From: Rhizobium sp. Leaf262
GTDB taxonomy: Bacteria > Pseudomonadota > Alphaproteobacteria > Rhizobiales > Rhizobiaceae
NCBI RefSeq assembly: GCF_001422245.1
Contig: NZ_LMMM01000012.1
Span: 613-64,612, forward strand
Length of the DNA stretch: 64,000 bases
Direction: 5' to 3'
This document shows, in pieces, positions 18,436 to 28,863 of the stretch. A program made the translations under genes and the position numbers. The notes under the pieces were generated by a model. That model searched no databases. It was not told where the DNA came from and saw nothing but the letters and a program-made list of their open reading frames with translations. Numbering within the stretch: position 1 is the stretch's first letter; each line of letters starts with the position of its first letter.

Positions 18436-19089
18436 ATGAAGCAACGCACAGCATCCGATTCTCCTGCCCTCTTCGACCTGATCGACACGGGCCCAGATTT
18501 CAGTCTGGAGCTGGAGGCGAAAAGACGTGGCGAGTGGCCCGTGGCCGGTACGGATGAAGCCGGGCGGGGTCCGCTGGCGGGACCCGTCGTGGCCGCCGCG
18601 GTCATTCTCGATCCCGACAATATTCCAGACGGTCTGAACGATTCCAAAAAACTTTCGAAGGCACGACGCGAGTTTCTGTTTGCGAAAATCCTGGAAACAT
18701 CGGTCGTCTCCATCGCCTCATCCGGCCCCGTCCTCATCGACGGCATGAATATTCTGCGCGCCAGCCTGGATGCCATGCGCCGTGCCGTGCTGGGTCTTCA
18801 CATCACGCCACAGCTCGTGCTGGCCGACGGCCGCGATATTCCCCCCGGCATCCTCTGCGCCGGCAAAGCCGTCATCAAGGGTGATGCGCGTTCCGTGTCG
18901 ATTGCCGCAGCCTCCATCGTCGCCAAGGTTACCCGTGACCGGATGATGGAAAGAGCAGGATTGATCCATCCGGCCTATGGCTTCGAGGCGCATGCGGGTT
19001 ACGGCACGCCGACCCATCTGCGCGCCATCGAGGCCCACGGCCCCTGCCCGCTGCACCGCATGAGCTTCCGACCCATGCGGATAGAATAA
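18436..19089 (+). CDS. rnhB: Ribonuclease HII
   Basis: The 217-residue product (from ATG 18436) cleaves the RNA strand of RNA-DNA hybrids and excises single ribonucleotides. [20 protein letters not shown] carries the first catalytic Asp-Glu pair, [13 protein letters not shown] the substrate-binding segment, VLADGRDI another catalytic Asp, and AKVTRDRMM the last. MKQRTASD is preferred as start because the frame upstream enters the structured element. Length is near the family norm of 200-220. No neighbouring gene appears to share its operon downstream. Confidence 0.95.
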   Translation: MKQRTASDSPALFDLIDTGPDFSLELEAKRRGEWPVAGTDEAGRGPLAGPVVAAAVILDPDNIPDGLNDSKKLSKARREFLFAKILETSVVSIASSGPVLIDGMNILRASLDAMRRAVLGLHITPQLVLADGRDIPPGILCAGKAVIKGDARSVSIAAASIVAKVTRDRMMERAGLIHPAYGFEAHAGYGTPTHLRAIEAHGPCPLHRMSFRPMRIE

Positions 19090-19120
19090 TCAGAGCATTT
19101 CTTTCCTGAACGGAAACTTT

Positions 19121-20953
19121 CTAGCCAGCGCGCCGCATTTCATAAGCATCGTAGTCGCTCGACTGCGAACCGCCATGAGAGAGCTGGAATTGCTGGAGGA
19201 GCCTGCGCAGCTTTTCGCTTTCGCTGGCCAGAGCCGATGTGGCCGATGTCGTTTCTTCCACCATCGCCGCATTCTGCTGAGTGGTCTGGTCCATCTGGTT
19301 GACGGAGTTGTTGAGTTCAGCCAGACCGGTCGACTGTTCTTGCGCAGAAGAGGCAATCGCGCCCATGTGCTCGTTCATGACGGTTACATGACTTCCGATC
19401 GTCTTCAAGGCGTCACCCGTCTGCCGCACGAGATTGACGCCGTTTTCCACCTCTGCCGACGACTTGCCGATCAGTTCCTTGATTTCCTTGGCGGCCTTGG
19501 CGGAACGCTGGGCCAGTTCCCGCACTTCCTGGGCAACGACAGCAAAGCCCTTGCCGGCTTCGCCCGCGCGTGCCGCTTCGACACCCGCGTTCAGCGCCAG
19601 AAGATTGGTCTGGAAAGCGATCTCATCGATCACGACGATGATGTTGGAAATCTGGCCTGACGATTGCTCGATACGGTGCATGGCATCGACAGCGGTGGCA
19701 ACGACGTCGCCCGACATCTTCGCTGCATGGTTGGCTTCCGTGGCCGCACGTCTTGCCTCCTGCACGCGCTTGGTGGAGTTGGCGACATTGACAGTGATCT
19801 CGTCGAGAGCGGCAGCCGTTTCTTCCAATGTGGCAGCCTGCTGTTCCGTGCGCTTCGACAGGTCGACCGAACCCTCGGCGATTTCCCGCGTGCCATTGTT
19901 CATGGCATCGATGGAATGGGAGATTTCCGACAGTGTCGCGCCCAACTGCTTGAGCGACCGATTGAAATCGTGGCGCAGCTGTTCGAAATCCGGGGCAAAG
20001 ACATCATCGATCTGGAAGGCGAGATCGCCCGATGCGAGACGGTGCAAACCATCCGCCAATCCTGACGTGGCGATCCTCAGTCTTTCCTGTGCATCGGCCT
20101 CTGCCTTCTCTTGCGCAGCAAGACGCTCGATCTCTGCCTGCTTGCGGTTGGTTTCGGCCTCAGCTTCCAGTCTTCTGTTTTCGATCGCGGCGCGACGGAA
20201 AACCTCGACAGCCTCGGCCATGGCGCCGACCTCGTCTTTGCGCCCGCGCGCAGGAATGATGATGTCCGTATCGCCGTCGGACAGGCGACGCATGACCCCC
20301 GTCATCCGTCCCAGTGGTCTGGCGATGTGAAAATAGCCAACGAGAACTGCGCCCACACCGACGGCAAGGGCAAGTCCCAGAGAGATGTAGTTGAGCGTCG
20401 CAGCAGATTCTGCGATCTGCGTTGTTGCGTCACCCTCGCCGCGCACATCACCTTCCATATCGTCGACGGCCGCATGCAGCACGGTCTTGGCCTCATCATA
20501 AGCCACCAGCGCGTTGCCTACGAAGCTTGCCTGTGCCTCGGCGATCTTTCCTGCCGTCAACATGACCTTCACGTCATTCCAGCGTGCTTCAGACTCTTTC
20601 CACTTCTCGTCAAAAGCCGCGAAATGCTTCTTGTCCGCTTCGTCCACCAAGTAGGTCTGGTATTCGCGAAAGTCGGACGCCAGCGTCGCGCGCGATGCCT
20701 GAATTTGCGATTCGAATTGCGGCCAGCTATCCGGCGTCGCCATCACCATCGAGCTCTGCGCATTGCGGATATTGCCGACCTCACCGTTTATCTTCCCCAA
20801 CATGATGAAGGATGGAACGCGATCACCCACGATGGTGTCGATCCCGCCTCGGATCTGGTTGAGGGAGGCAATGGAGAAGCTTCCCTGCACGCCTGCGACG
20901 AGCAACATCACCCCCGAGAGGCCAGCAAGAACAACACCAATGGATAGTTTCAT
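19121..20953 (-). CDS. Methyl-accepting chemotaxis protein
   Basis: The 610-residue receptor has an N-terminal membrane helix (about 2-22), a four-helix-bundle periplasmic sensor (about 25-185), a second membrane helix near 190-212, a HAMP region with [19 protein letters not shown], and a long cytoplasmic signalling coil. The hairpin tip [20 protein letters not shown] is the CheA/CheW-binding motif. The sensor ligand is not predictable. ATG 20953 is chosen because GAGGA lies 6 bases upstream and the signal helix starts there. No che genes are nearby, so it is a scattered receptor. It is convergent with rnhB. Confidence 0.95.
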   Translation of the reverse strand: MKLSIGVVLAGLSGVMLLVAGVQGSFSIASLNQIRGGIDTIVGDRVPSFIMLGKINGEVGNIRNAQSSMVMATPDSWPQFESQIQASRATLASDFREYQTYLVDEADKKHFAAFDEKWKESEARWNDVKVMLTAGKIAEAQASFVGNALVAYDEAKTVLHAAVDDMEGDVRGEGDATTQIAESAATLNYISLGLALAVGVGAVLVGYFHIARPLGRMTGVMRRLSDGDTDIIIPARGRKDEVGAMAEAVEVFRRAAIENRRLEAEAETNRKQAEIERLAAQEKAEADAQERLRIATSGLADGLHRLASGDLAFQIDDVFAPDFEQLRHDFNRSLKQLGATLSEISHSIDAMNNGTREIAEGSVDLSKRTEQQAATLEETAAALDEITVNVANSTKRVQEARRAATEANHAAKMSGDVVATAVDAMHRIEQSSGQISNIIVVIDEIAFQTNLLALNAGVEAARAGEAGKGFAVVAQEVRELAQRSAKAAKEIKELIGKSSAEVENGVNLVRQTGDALKTIGSHVTVMNEHMGAIASSAQEQSTGLAELNNSVNQMDQTTQQNAAMVEETTSATSALASESEKLRRLLQQFQLSHGGSQSSDYDAYEMRRAG

Positions 20954-21262
20954 AACGGTTCCTCGATGTGGAAAATACAATCATATGTCGCATAGTATTT
21001 CTTCGCCCAAAACTTGGAGCGAATAGATAAACAACGCGACAGCACCATTATGCAAATATAGGAGGGCTGGATATGATGGATATATTGCACCCACATCCTT
21101 GACATTTTATTAAATTTTACTTGTACGTAATAATCAATGTGGCAACGCGTGCCGTGGCTTTTAGCCGCTGCCTCCTACCAGGCTCCTCCTGCCAAGTCGG
21201 CAAACGAAAAACCCCGCCGATTGCTCAGCGGGGTCTTGAAAATCCTGGGATAAGCGATGCTG
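20954..21262. other. Intergenic region, MCP leader and atp operon 3' end
   Basis: No gene is visible in these 309 bases. The part next to the chemotaxis gene is AT-rich and probably contains its promoter, although I find no close consensus match. The part next to atpF holds the operon terminator at 21205-21234. Confidence 0.5.
21205..21234 (-). terminator. Rho-independent terminator of the atp F0 operon
   Basis: Read on the minus strand, ACCCCGC pairs with GCGGGGT (plus 21228-21234 with 21211-21217) around a 10-base loop and is followed by TTTTTCG. It lies 29 bases after the atpF stop. Confidence 0.85.
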
Positions 21263-21748
21263 TTAGTTAAGACGTGTCTTAACGTCGCTTACGGCAGCGT
21301 TGAAAAGCTTAGTTTTCGCAGAAGCTGTCGTCTTTTCAGCAATGAGCTTTTCGGACGCGGCAATGGCGAGATCGACGGCGGCAGCGCGAACGGCACCGAT
21401 AGCGTCGGTTTCAGCCTGTTTGATCTTCTGTTCCGACAGGGCGTTGCGGCGGGCGACGAATTCTTCCGTCTTGAGCTTGGCTTCTGCCGTCAGCGCAGCA
21501 GCCTCGCGTTCGGCAGCCGCGATGATGTTGGCAGCGTCTGCTTCTGCTTCCTTGCGCTTGCGCTGATATTCGGCCAGCAGGTGCTGAGCCTCTTCGCGCA
21601 GGCGCTTGGCTTCCGCCAGCTCTTCCTTGATGTTGCCAGCGCGCTCATCGAGCGAGCTTGCCAGCATGCCTGGAACCTTGAGATAGGCGATCAGGACGAA
21701 GAAGAGGATAAGGCCGACGAGAGCGAAAAATGTTGCATCGAACGCCAT
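21263..21748 (-). CDS. atpF: ATP synthase F0 subunit b
   Basis: The 161-residue product has one N-terminal membrane helix (about 5-25) and a long charged coiled coil (about 35-135), the layout of the peripheral stalk subunit b. It is the last gene of the F0 operon; atpF' ends just 1 base before its start codon, so translational coupling is likely. Photosynthetic and many alphaproteobacteria have two different b-type subunits (b and b'), which form a heterodimer; both are present here. The F1 genes are not in the window. Confidence 0.95.
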   Translation of the reverse strand: MAFDATFFALVGLILFFVLIAYLKVPGMLASSLDERAGNIKEELAEAKRLREEAQHLLAEYQRKRKEAEADAANIIAAAEREAAALTAEAKLKTEEFVARRNALSEQKIKQAETDAIGAVRAAAVDLAIAASEKLIAEKTTASAKTKLFNAAVSDVKTRLN

Positions 21749-21749
21749 A

Positions 21750-22394
21750 TCAAGCTCCCTTCACTGCAGATGCAGCTGAAACGGCTGCCTTTGCATCCGC
21801 TTCCTTGACCTTGGTGCCGATCAGCTGATCGACGATTGCGGTCGCGGTTTCCTCGGCAATGGTGCCGACATCGGCAAAGGCCTGCTGCTTGATGGTCTGG
21901 ATGTGCGCTTCCGCTGCTGCGACCTTTTGGGCGAGATCAGCTTCGATTGCGGCACGATCTGCATCTGCCTTGATTTTCGCAGCTTCGCGGGCGGCAGCGG
22001 CAATGGAGCCGGCCTTGGCGCGAGCGGCGCTCAATTCTTTTTCATAGGTTTCGATGGCGGCATCTGCCTCGGCCTTCAGCCGGGATGCTTCATCGAGGTC
22101 CTGTGCGATACGGCCGTGGCGGTCTTCGAGAATTCCACCGACGCGCGGCACGATGACCTTCTTCATGAGCACGTAGAAAAGGCCGAACGAAATGGCCAGC
22201 CAAAGAAGCTGGGATGCGTAAGTGGACTGATCGAACGGCGGAAACACTGCGGATGCGTGACCGGCATCATGTGCCACTCCCGTTTCCGTATGCGTTGCTT
22301 CCGGAGCGGTCTGACCGACAGCCGGAGTTCCGGTATTCGTTTCACTTGTCGCCGGTGCTGACTGGGCCAAAGCCTCGGTCACGAACATGCTCAC
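21750..22394 (-). CDS. atpG: ATP synthase F0 subunit b'
   Basis: The 214-residue product carries a Thr/Ala/His-rich N-terminal extension of about 60 residues, then a membrane helix (about 64-84, [20 protein letters not shown]) and a long alanine-rich coiled coil. This is the b' partner of subunit b in the peripheral stalk; the gene is named atpF', atpF2 or atpG in different annotations. The gene sits between atpE and atpF. The N-terminal extension is outside the family core and looks disordered. Confidence 0.93.
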   Translation of the reverse strand: MSMFVTEALAQSAPATSETNTGTPAVGQTAPEATHTETGVAHDAGHASAVFPPFDQSTYASQLLWLAISFGLFYVLMKKVIVPRVGGILEDRHGRIAQDLDEASRLKAEADAAIETYEKELSAARAKAGSIAAAAREAAKIKADADRAAIEADLAQKVAAAEAHIQTIKQQAFADVGTIAEETATAIVDQLIGTKVKEADAKAAVSAASAVKGA

Positions 22395-22465
22395 CTCCAG
22401 GGGTAGTGCAAATGCGAAGGATCACGGCACGCTTGGCGAGCCGTGATCCATACCTGATGCCGATA

Positions 22466-22693
22466 TTAGACAGCGAACAGGAGAAGGAGAGCTACGAGCA
22501 GCGAGAAGATGCCCAGAGCTTCCGTAACGGCGAAGCCGAATACCAGACGGCCGAACTGGCTGTCAGCGGCAGACGGGTTGCGCAGTGCGCCCGACAAGAA
22601 ATCGCCGAAGATACGGCCGAGAGCGAGGGACGTGCCAGCCATGCCGAGGCATGCGAGACCTGCGCCGATGTACTTTGCTGCTTCCGCTTCCAT
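22466..22693 (-). CDS. atpE: ATP synthase F0 subunit c
   Basis: The 75-residue proteolipid has two membrane helices joined by the polar loop GRIFGDFLSGALRNPSA, and the second helix carries the proton-binding Glu in FAVTEALGIFSLL. It forms the rotor ring. ATG 22693 is fixed by GGAG six bases upstream and by family length; the longer frame adds 14 residues of unrelated sequence. It lies 70 bases after atpB. Confidence 0.97.
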   Translation of the reverse strand: MEAEAAKYIGAGLACLGMAGTSLALGRIFGDFLSGALRNPSAADSQFGRLVFGFAVTEALGIFSLLVALLLLFAV

Positions 22694-22763
22694 GTTAAGC
22701 TCCTTAGAATGGGTTGTTGCGGCTATTTTTGACACCCGGTTCCGGGGCCAGCGACTTTACTTC

Positions 22764-23513
22764 TCAGTGACCGCCATGCACGGCGTCGTTCAGGTACATG
22801 CAAGTCAGTACCGCGAAGACGTATGCCTGCAGGAAGGCGACGAGAAATTCCAGACCGGTCATTGCGACCGTCATGATGAGGGGCAGGATTGCGCCACCAA
22901 TGCCGAGCGCGCCAAGCGCACCCATGGAGGCGACGAAGCCCGAAAAGACCTTCAGCGTGATGTGACCGGCCAGCATGTTCGCAAAGAGACGAACGGAAAG
23001 GCTGATCGGACGCGACAGGAAGGAGATGATTTCAATCGAAGACACAAGCGGCAGAAGAACCGCTGGAACACCCTGCGGCGCAAAGATGCCGAGAAAGTGC
23101 AGACCGTGCTTGTAGAAACCGTAAACAACGACCGTACCGATGACGAGGCACGACAGTGCGAAGGTCACGATGATCTGGCTCGTCACTGTGAAGAAGTAAG
23201 GGAACATGCCCAGAAGGTTTGCCGTCAAGACGAACATGAACAGCGAGAAAACGAATGGAAAGAAGACCATTCCTTTCTTGCCCGCACCTTCGCGCAGCAT
23301 GGAGGCGATGAACTCATAGGACATTTCGGCAACCGACTGCATGCGGGTCGGAATCAGACCGCGGTTCGACGTTGCGAAATAGAGAAAACCCGAGGCGGCA
23401 GCGACAGTGGCAACCATGAACAGAGACGCGTTGGTGAACGAAAAATCCACGCCACCGATCTCAATCGGGATGATCGGCTGTACAATGAACTGATGCGTCG
23501 GATCGTTTGCCAC
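22764..23513 (-). CDS. atpB: ATP synthase F0 subunit a
   Basis: The 249-residue membrane protein has five to six helices. The stretch [14 protein letters not shown] holds the essential arginine that faces the subunit c carboxylate during proton translocation, and the C-terminal [19 protein letters not shown] helix is typical. It follows atpI by 61 bases in the F0 operon. Length and motifs are normal for alphaproteobacteria. Confidence 0.97.
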   Translation of the reverse strand: MANDPTHQFIVQPIIPIEIGGVDFSFTNASLFMVATVAAASGFLYFATSNRGLIPTRMQSVAEMSYEFIASMLREGAGKKGMVFFPFVFSLFMFVLTANLLGMFPYFFTVTSQIIVTFALSCLVIGTVVVYGFYKHGLHFLGIFAPQGVPAVLLPLVSSIEIISFLSRPISLSVRLFANMLAGHITLKVFSGFVASMGALGALGIGGAILPLIMTVAMTGLEFLVAFLQAYVFAVLTCMYLNDAVHGGH

Positions 23514-23574
23514 CGGCTGCCCTCTTTACCTTTGCCGCGCGTGACGGCACTTAACTGTCTATGGAAAGGAGCGA

Positions 23575-23940
23575 TCAGTCGCCCTGCTCTCCACCCTTGT
23601 CTTTCCCCAGTCCAGCTTCCAGAAGCGGCGGCTTGGCCACCACCCCAGCGGAACGCAGGACGTTCAGCACGCCCGCACAGAAACCGAGAAGAAGAAGAAC
23701 GATCATCCCCCACGGCGACGTGCCAGCAAAATGGTCCAGAAGATAACCCAGCATCGCGCCGACGATCACTGCGGAAATGAATTCGGAAGAAAGCTTTATC
23801 GCCATTGCAAAGCCTTTTCGGCTTTCCGCTGCGTTCTGCTCCGTCCGCGCCTCCGCGTCGTCCTCCGTCTTCACCTTTGCCAACTCATCGGCCAGGCGCT
23901 TGCGGCGCTCATCCAGACTATCGTTACGGTTGCCGGTCAT
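23575..23940 (-). CDS. atpI: ATP synthase protein I
   Basis: The product (121 residues from ATG 23940) has a charged N-terminal half and two membrane helices (about 50-72 and 80-100), the AtpI/AtpR layout, with GAMLGYLLDHFAGTSPWG between them. AtpI helps assemble the c-ring. The start at 23940 is chosen because GGGG precedes it and the nine extra upstream codons are not conserved-looking. It is the first gene of the F0 operon, and the promoter lies about 107 bases upstream. Confidence 0.93.
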   Translation of the reverse strand: MTGNRNDSLDERRKRLADELAKVKTEDDAEARTEQNAAESRKGFAMAIKLSSEFISAVIVGAMLGYLLDHFAGTSPWGMIVLLLLGFCAGVLNVLRSAGVVAKPPLLEAGLGKDKGGEQGD

Positions 23941-24046
23941 CGTCAAATCCCCACCCTTTGTCTCCATACTGGCATTGCCAGAACTCTTTGGAGTTGTAAA
24001 CGGCAGGGCTTCAAGCCTGTTCCAGCCCGCTCTGAAGTCGCGCGCA

Positions 24047-24075
24047 ACATAGTTTTAGGGACTTCGCTAGTCAAG
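24047..24075 (-). promoter_or_regulatory. Sigma-70 promoter of the atp F0 operon
   Basis: On the minus strand CTTGAC (plus 24070-24075) is followed, after exactly 17 bases, by CTATGT (plus 24047-24052). This is one base from the alphaproteobacterial consensus CTTGAC-N17-CTATAT. The predicted transcript would start near 24040 with a leader of about 100 bases before atpI. Confidence 0.75.
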
Positions 24076-24211
24076 GCACCGGCTGCGCTTCATGGAATAC
24101 AAATTTATCGATACAAAACAATAACTTACTTCATATTCGCGAATTTGTGGCGTCAATGTTGCCCGGAATCGGCAATTTTCGTGACGTTATCCCGGTAAAA
24201 AGCCCGCAATC

Positions 24212-25411
24212 TTAGCTCCAGCCACCGCCATAGGTCCGGTAGAAGACGTGAAGACCGATTCTGCCGACCTTTTTCATCGATTTGCCCCAGGCAGGGCGCA
24301 CATAGACCGCATGGTAGTGGGTGGCGGAGCCGACTTCGGTGAGCCAGATCTTGCCTGCCGTGGTCGCCATGGCCACTTCACGGGCCATCTTCCAGTGACG
24401 CTCGGAGTTGATGCGATCCTTTATATTGTCGCAGGCGAAGGAAAACTGGCAGCGATTGCGCCAATCCTTGTTCTGATAAACCACGCCACAGATGGTTTTC
24501 GGATAGGCGGGATTGCGCACGCGGTTGAGGATGACCTGCGCGACGGCAGCCTGGCCCTTGACCGATTCGCCACGCGCTTCGAAATAGATGCCGGATGCGA
24601 GGCACTGCTGTTCGGCTGCGGAAAACACCTCTGCCGGAAGCGGGGTCGCGGCCCAGGCGTGGTCGTCGGAGGCGATATTGGGAATGAAGCGGCCCGTTTC
24701 GGGCTTTTTCAGGATGGCATCGAAGGGCGATTCGCGGGCGAAGTCCGGTTTTGCCGGGGCATAAGCGGTGGCCAGAACATCCGGCGTACGGTTGTTGATC
24801 AGCGCTGCGACCATGGGCGAGACGTTCTGTTCGTTCTTCGTCTCATCGCGGCGGAAATAAAAGGACGCCAGCTCGATGTCCTTTTCTTTCCTCTGCTTGA
24901 CGAAGGCGGTGCGGTCCTTCCGTTTCAGCGGCTCTATATCCAGCATGCTGGTGCGCTGTAGAACGGAGCCCGCAGTAAAGGCCTTCGGCGGCTGCATCAT
25001 TTCTGTGGCGACCACCCTGCCCTTCTTGGCGCCGCGATTGACGCGGTCGCTATCGGGCGTCGTTTCCTTGCCGCTCTTTGACGTGACGAAGGCGACCTTG
25101 CGGCCATCGGGCGTGATCATGCCAGAGCCGGTAAGGGCAGATGCAGGAGCGGCTTCGTTGAAAGCCAGCGAGGCATTGTGAACGGAGCCCGCAGGTGAGT
25201 TGGTCAGGACCATTCGCCATTGTTCTCCCCCGGCATCCAGACCGGCGAGCAGCGAGGCCAGATCGGCGCGGGCGGCGATGGACGGGAGGGCAAGCCAGGC
25301 GGCCAGACCGAAAACGACAGGCGATGTCCATTTCTCACATGAGAAGAAGAAACCGCGACGCGATACTTTCTTTGAACGCAAAACCAGCACTCCGGACACA
25401 ACGCAACTCAC
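24212..25411 (-). CDS. Cell wall hydrolase, SleB/CwlJ-like
   Basis: The 399-residue product has a membrane or signal helix at about 30-48 (PVVFGLAAWLALPSIAARA), a long low-complexity linker, and a C-terminal Hydrolase_2 (SleB) domain of about 120 residues. That domain contains CLASGIYFEARGESVKGQAAVAQVILNRV and the conserved C-x-F-S-F-x-C segment QFSFACD, followed by a GSATHYHAVYVRPAW stretch. These enzymes cleave peptidoglycan; in non-spore-formers they are presumed to remodel the wall. The gene is single, between kup and atpI. Its internal linker is Thr/Lys/Arg-rich and varies in this family. Confidence 0.9.
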   Translation of the reverse strand: MSCVVSGVLVLRSKKVSRRGFFFSCEKWTSPVVFGLAAWLALPSIAARADLASLLAGLDAGGEQWRMVLTNSPAGSVHNASLAFNEAAPASALTGSGMITPDGRKVAFVTSKSGKETTPDSDRVNRGAKKGRVVATEMMQPPKAFTAGSVLQRTSMLDIEPLKRKDRTAFVKQRKEKDIELASFYFRRDETKNEQNVSPMVAALINNRTPDVLATAYAPAKPDFARESPFDAILKKPETGRFIPNIASDDHAWAATPLPAEVFSAAEQQCLASGIYFEARGESVKGQAAVAQVILNRVRNPAYPKTICGVVYQNKDWRNRCQFSFACDNIKDRINSERHWKMAREVAMATTAGKIWLTEVGSATHYHAVYVRPAWGKSMKKVGRIGLHVFYRTYGGGWS

Positions 25412-25497
25412 TGCTACAGGTCTGGATAATCACTCATTAACCTTGATGCTTGGTTAACGCCCTGCTCAAGCGGGGTTTCACGTTAACGTGTGCCGAC

Positions 25498-25529
25498 GCA
25501 AAAACGCCACCCCGGACTGTCGGGGTGGC
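25498..25529 (-). terminator. Rho-independent terminator after kup
   Basis: GCCACCCCG (25506-25514) pairs with CGGGGTGGC (25521-25529) around GACTGT. Read on minus, the hairpin is followed by GTTTTTGCG. It sits about 33 bases after the kup stop. Confidence 0.85.
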
Positions 25530-25562
25530 GTTCGAACGTTGCATATAAGAAGACAGTCTGCG

Positions 25563-27479
25563 TCAGATCACGACGTGGGAGCCGAGTTCGACCACGCGGT
25601 TGGCAGGCAACCGGAAATAATCCGAGGGGTCGGCTGCCGTTTCGGCAAGCGCTATGAACAGCCTGTTCTGCCAGCCGGGCATACCCGACTTCGGGTCTGG
25701 CACCAGTTTGCGGCGACCCAGATAGAACGACGTCGACATGATATCGAACTTGTAGCCGGTGCGGCGCAGATAACCCAAGGCCTGCGTGACGTTCTGCGTC
25801 TCCATGAAGCCGAAATGCAGTTCGACGACGACGAAGCGTTCGCTGACCTTGGTGATCGTGTAGCGTTTGTCCGGATGGACACGTGGCGTGTCTTCCGTGC
25901 GGATGGTCAGGATGACGTTCTTGTCGTGCAGGACGTGATTGTGTTTGAGATTATGCAGCAGCGCAGCCGGTGCAGTTTCAGGATCGCCGGTCAAAAAGAT
26001 TGCCGTGCCGGGAATGCGGACCGGCGCATGGGCGCTTTCCTTTTCGACCGATGACACGAATGCTTTCAGCGGAACATCGGTGCGGCGGGTCTTGGCAAAC
26101 AGGATTTTCGATCCGCGCTGCCACGTCGTCATGATGATGACGAAAGCCACGGCCAGCAGCACCGGCACATAGCCGCCATCATGAATCTTCAGCAGGTTTG
26201 CGCCAAGGAAGATCAGCTCGAGCGAGATGAAGGGGAAGATAACCAGTGCAGCGACGGTGCGCGACCACTTCCAATGGCTGCGGGCGAACTGGAAGAACAG
26301 CAGGCTGGTGACGACCATCGCACCCGTGACCGAGATGCCATAGGCCGTTGCCAGTGCGTCCGAGCTCTTGAAGGTCAACACCAGAGCGACGACCCCGAAC
26401 AGCAGGATAGTGTTGACCGAAGGAAGATAAATCTGCCCGGTGTTGGTTTCAGACGTGAAGAGAATTTCCATGCGCGGCAGATAGCCGAGGTGGATGGCCT
26501 GACGGACCAGCGAGAAGGCACCTGTTATGACTGCCTGACTCGCGATGATGGTGGCCGCCGTTGCCAGAATGACCGCAGGCAGCAAGGCCCATTGCGGGAA
26601 CATCAGGTAGAATGGGTTGGACATCGCAGCCTGGTCTTTGAGAACCAGAGCGCCCTGCCCAAGATAGTTCAGTGTCAACGCCGGGAACACCAACACAAAC
26701 CATGCCCACTGGATGGGTTTGCGGCCAAAATGGCCCAAATCCGCATAGAGGGCTTCGGCGCCGGTGATGGTGAGGAACACCGCACCAAGAACGACAATGC
26801 CGTAAAAGCCTTCGGCCAGCAGAAACTCGACGGCGTGGTAAGGATTGAAGGAATAGAGAATGCTGTAGTCGTCGGAAATATGGATCAGTCCGACAAAGCC
26901 CATGACCAGAAACCAGACAGCCGTAATCGGACCGAAGAACTTGGCAACGACCTCCGTTCCATGGGACTGGATGGCAAAAAGCCCGACCAGAATGCCCACG
27001 GATATGGGAATGATGAACTCATCCATCTGCGGCGTGACGAGTTTGAGACCTTCGACCGCTGACAGCACCGACAGCGCTGGCGTAATCATGGCGTCGCCGA
27101 GGAACAGCGCCGCACCGATCAAACCCAGCATGATGAGGAAGCCGCGCTTGTTGCCGGCTTTTTTCATAAGCAGCGCCAGAAGCGACAGCGTGCCGCCTTC
27201 GCCATCATTGTCCGCACGCAGCAGAAAACAGATGTATTTGATGGTGACGATAATGGTCAGCGACCAGATCATCAGGGAAATGAGGCCGATGACCTCCGCT
27301 TCCGTCAGACCGTCGTGCGAGATGGGCTTCAGCGCTTCCCGAAAAGCATAGAGCGGGCTGGTGCCGATATCGCCATAGACGACGCCGATCGAACCCAGCA
27401 TTGCCGCAAACAGACCCTTCAGACGGTGATCACCCGCTTCCGGCTTGTCGTGGCTTTCCTTATCCAAGGCATGAGACAT
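25563..27479 (-). CDS. kup: KUP-type potassium transporter
   Basis: The 638-residue product is a KUP/HAK/KT proton-coupled potassium uptake protein. [19 protein letters not shown] is the signature of the first membrane helix, and about 12 helices follow up to residue 450. The remaining cytoplasmic tail carries the RTEDTPRV and FGFMETQNV motifs typical of the family. It starts 15 bases after the corA stop, so corA and kup form an operon for cation uptake. A terminator follows the stop. Confidence 0.97.
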   Translation of the reverse strand: MSHALDKESHDKPEAGDHRLKGLFAAMLGSIGVVYGDIGTSPLYAFREALKPISHDGLTEAEVIGLISLMIWSLTIIVTIKYICFLLRADNDGEGGTLSLLALLMKKAGNKRGFLIMLGLIGAALFLGDAMITPALSVLSAVEGLKLVTPQMDEFIIPISVGILVGLFAIQSHGTEVVAKFFGPITAVWFLVMGFVGLIHISDDYSILYSFNPYHAVEFLLAEGFYGIVVLGAVFLTITGAEALYADLGHFGRKPIQWAWFVLVFPALTLNYLGQGALVLKDQAAMSNPFYLMFPQWALLPAVILATAATIIASQAVITGAFSLVRQAIHLGYLPRMEILFTSETNTGQIYLPSVNTILLFGVVALVLTFKSSDALATAYGISVTGAMVVTSLLFFQFARSHWKWSRTVAALVIFPFISLELIFLGANLLKIHDGGYVPVLLAVAFVIIMTTWQRGSKILFAKTRRTDVPLKAFVSSVEKESAHAPVRIPGTAIFLTGDPETAPAALLHNLKHNHVLHDKNVILTIRTEDTPRVHPDKRYTITKVSERFVVVELHFGFMETQNVTQALGYLRRTGYKFDIMSTSFYLGRRKLVPDPKSGMPGWQNRLFIALAETAADPSDYFRLPANRVVELGSHVVI

Positions 27480-27494
27480 GGTGTTTCTGACCGG

Positions 27495-28472
27495 TTAGAG
27501 CCAGCCCTTCCAACGGAAAATGATGAACGGAATGATGGCCGATATGAGCATGATGAAAACTGCCAATGGGTACCCGTAGGACCATTGCAACTCCGGCATG
27601 ACCTGAAAGTTCATTCCGTAAACGGAGGCCACCAGCGTTGGCGGTAAAAAGACGACCGACGCGATGGAGAAAATCTTGATGATGGCGTTCTGCTCAACAT
27701 TGATGATGCCGAGCGACGCATCCAGCAGGAAGGTGAGATTGCCTGATATAAAGGAGGCATGCTCCGACAGGGACTGAATGTCCCGGCCGATGGAGCGCCC
27801 CATTTCCTTGGCTTCCTTGTCCTGCTGGACATTCGGGGTTGCCTGCAGAAACGACTGCAGACGGGCAAGCGAGGCGAGGCTGTCGCGAACTTTGGAAATC
27901 AGCCGGTGATACCCGGAGATATCGGCAAGCTTGTCTTCCAGATAGCGTGGAGCCTTGCGCTTACTGCGCGCCTGTTCCCCGAAAATACCGGCGGCGACCA
28001 TATCGATGCGGATCACCGAATTTTCGAGAATTTCCGCCGTGCGGTCCACGATGGTTTCGAGAAGTTTCAACAGCAGCGCGGTGCCGCTTCGCATTTCATG
28101 CGGCACGCGGGTAATGGCGGCGATGAAGAGGTTGAAGGATTTCGGCTCCGCGTAACGAATGGTGACCAGCCGTTTTCCCGCCAGAATAAAAGCAACGTCG
28201 GTCAGGCGCGGATCGGTCGAGTCGGCGTTCCAGACCAGAGAGCCCGTCATGAAGACATTGCCGTCTTCCATATAGAGGCGGCTGGACGGCTCGATGTCCT
28301 TCAAATCTTCGCGCGTGGGCAACTCCACGCCGAGCAGCTTCTCGACATGTATTTCCTCGGCCCGCTCCGGGTTGATCAGGTCGATCCAGACAATATCATC
28401 CGAAATCTGCAGGACCTCTGGGTCCGCCGACAGGCTGATTGCCTCGCAATTCGAGCGATAGGCTTTGATCAA
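27495..28472 (-). CDS. corA: CorA-type magnesium (divalent cation) channel
   Basis: The 325-residue product has a cytoplasmic alpha/beta domain, a long stalk helix and two C-terminal membrane helices, with the pore signature YGMNF at the end of the first helix. It forms a pentameric Mg2+/Co2+ channel. The start is a TTG: GGAG lies seven bases before TTG 28472 and no ATG is suitably placed. It leads the corA-kup operon. Confidence 0.95.
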   Translation of the reverse strand: MIKAYRSNCEAISLSADPEVLQISDDIVWIDLINPERAEEIHVEKLLGVELPTREDLKDIEPSSRLYMEDGNVFMTGSLVWNADSTDPRLTDVAFILAGKRLVTIRYAEPKSFNLFIAAITRVPHEMRSGTALLLKLLETIVDRTAEILENSVIRIDMVAAGIFGEQARSKRKAPRYLEDKLADISGYHRLISKVRDSLASLARLQSFLQATPNVQQDKEAKEMGRSIGRDIQSLSEHASFISGNLTFLLDASLGIINVEQNAIIKIFSIASVVFLPPTLVASVYGMNFQVMPELQWSYGYPLAVFIMLISAIIPFIIFRWKGWL

Positions 28473-28863
28473 TCAGTTTCTCCGGTCAGCACACCGACAA
28501 GTGCCGGAAAGCTGCTCTAACACATCATGTGTGGCTTCCGCAAACGTCCAGAATGGACGGCGGATCAAACGGCGCGGCGTATGCTCTTTATGCCCACAAG
28601 AATCAAGGAGTATTTTTCACGGTCCCGTCACATCAAAGGACCGAAAGACGGGGCACCGGGCGCATCTTTGCGTTGGAAAAGTCTGACGAGGCCAATCCTA
28701 TATGCAATAATAAACATTCTTTATCAACGGCTTGGTCATAGTTCGTACATCTGACATTCTTCCCGCTAAACCAGAAATGTGTCCGGCAACACTACTTAAA
28801 CGCGGCAGTGTCAAGCCGTACGAAAGAACGAGTGCTATGCGTAAGGTGCATCGATTGCGGCTC
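28473..28863. other. Intergenic region between mrp and corA
   Basis: These 391 bases hold no gene I can support; plus-strand frames of 60-75 codons overlap each other and have no ribosome-binding site. The region should contain the corA promoter. A CTTGAC box on minus (plus 28810-28815) has no matching -10 at 17 bases. The middle, near 28690-28760, is AT-rich. Confidence 0.5.

Noticed and set aside
18249..18557. Plus-strand frames across the structured element before rnhB
   Set aside because: They run through perfect hairpins, lack ribosome-binding sites and enter rnhB in another frame.
28465..28754. Overlapping small plus-strand frames upstream of corA
   Set aside because: Three frames overlap each other, none has a Shine-Dalgarno or recognisable sequence, and the region is a natural promoter gap.
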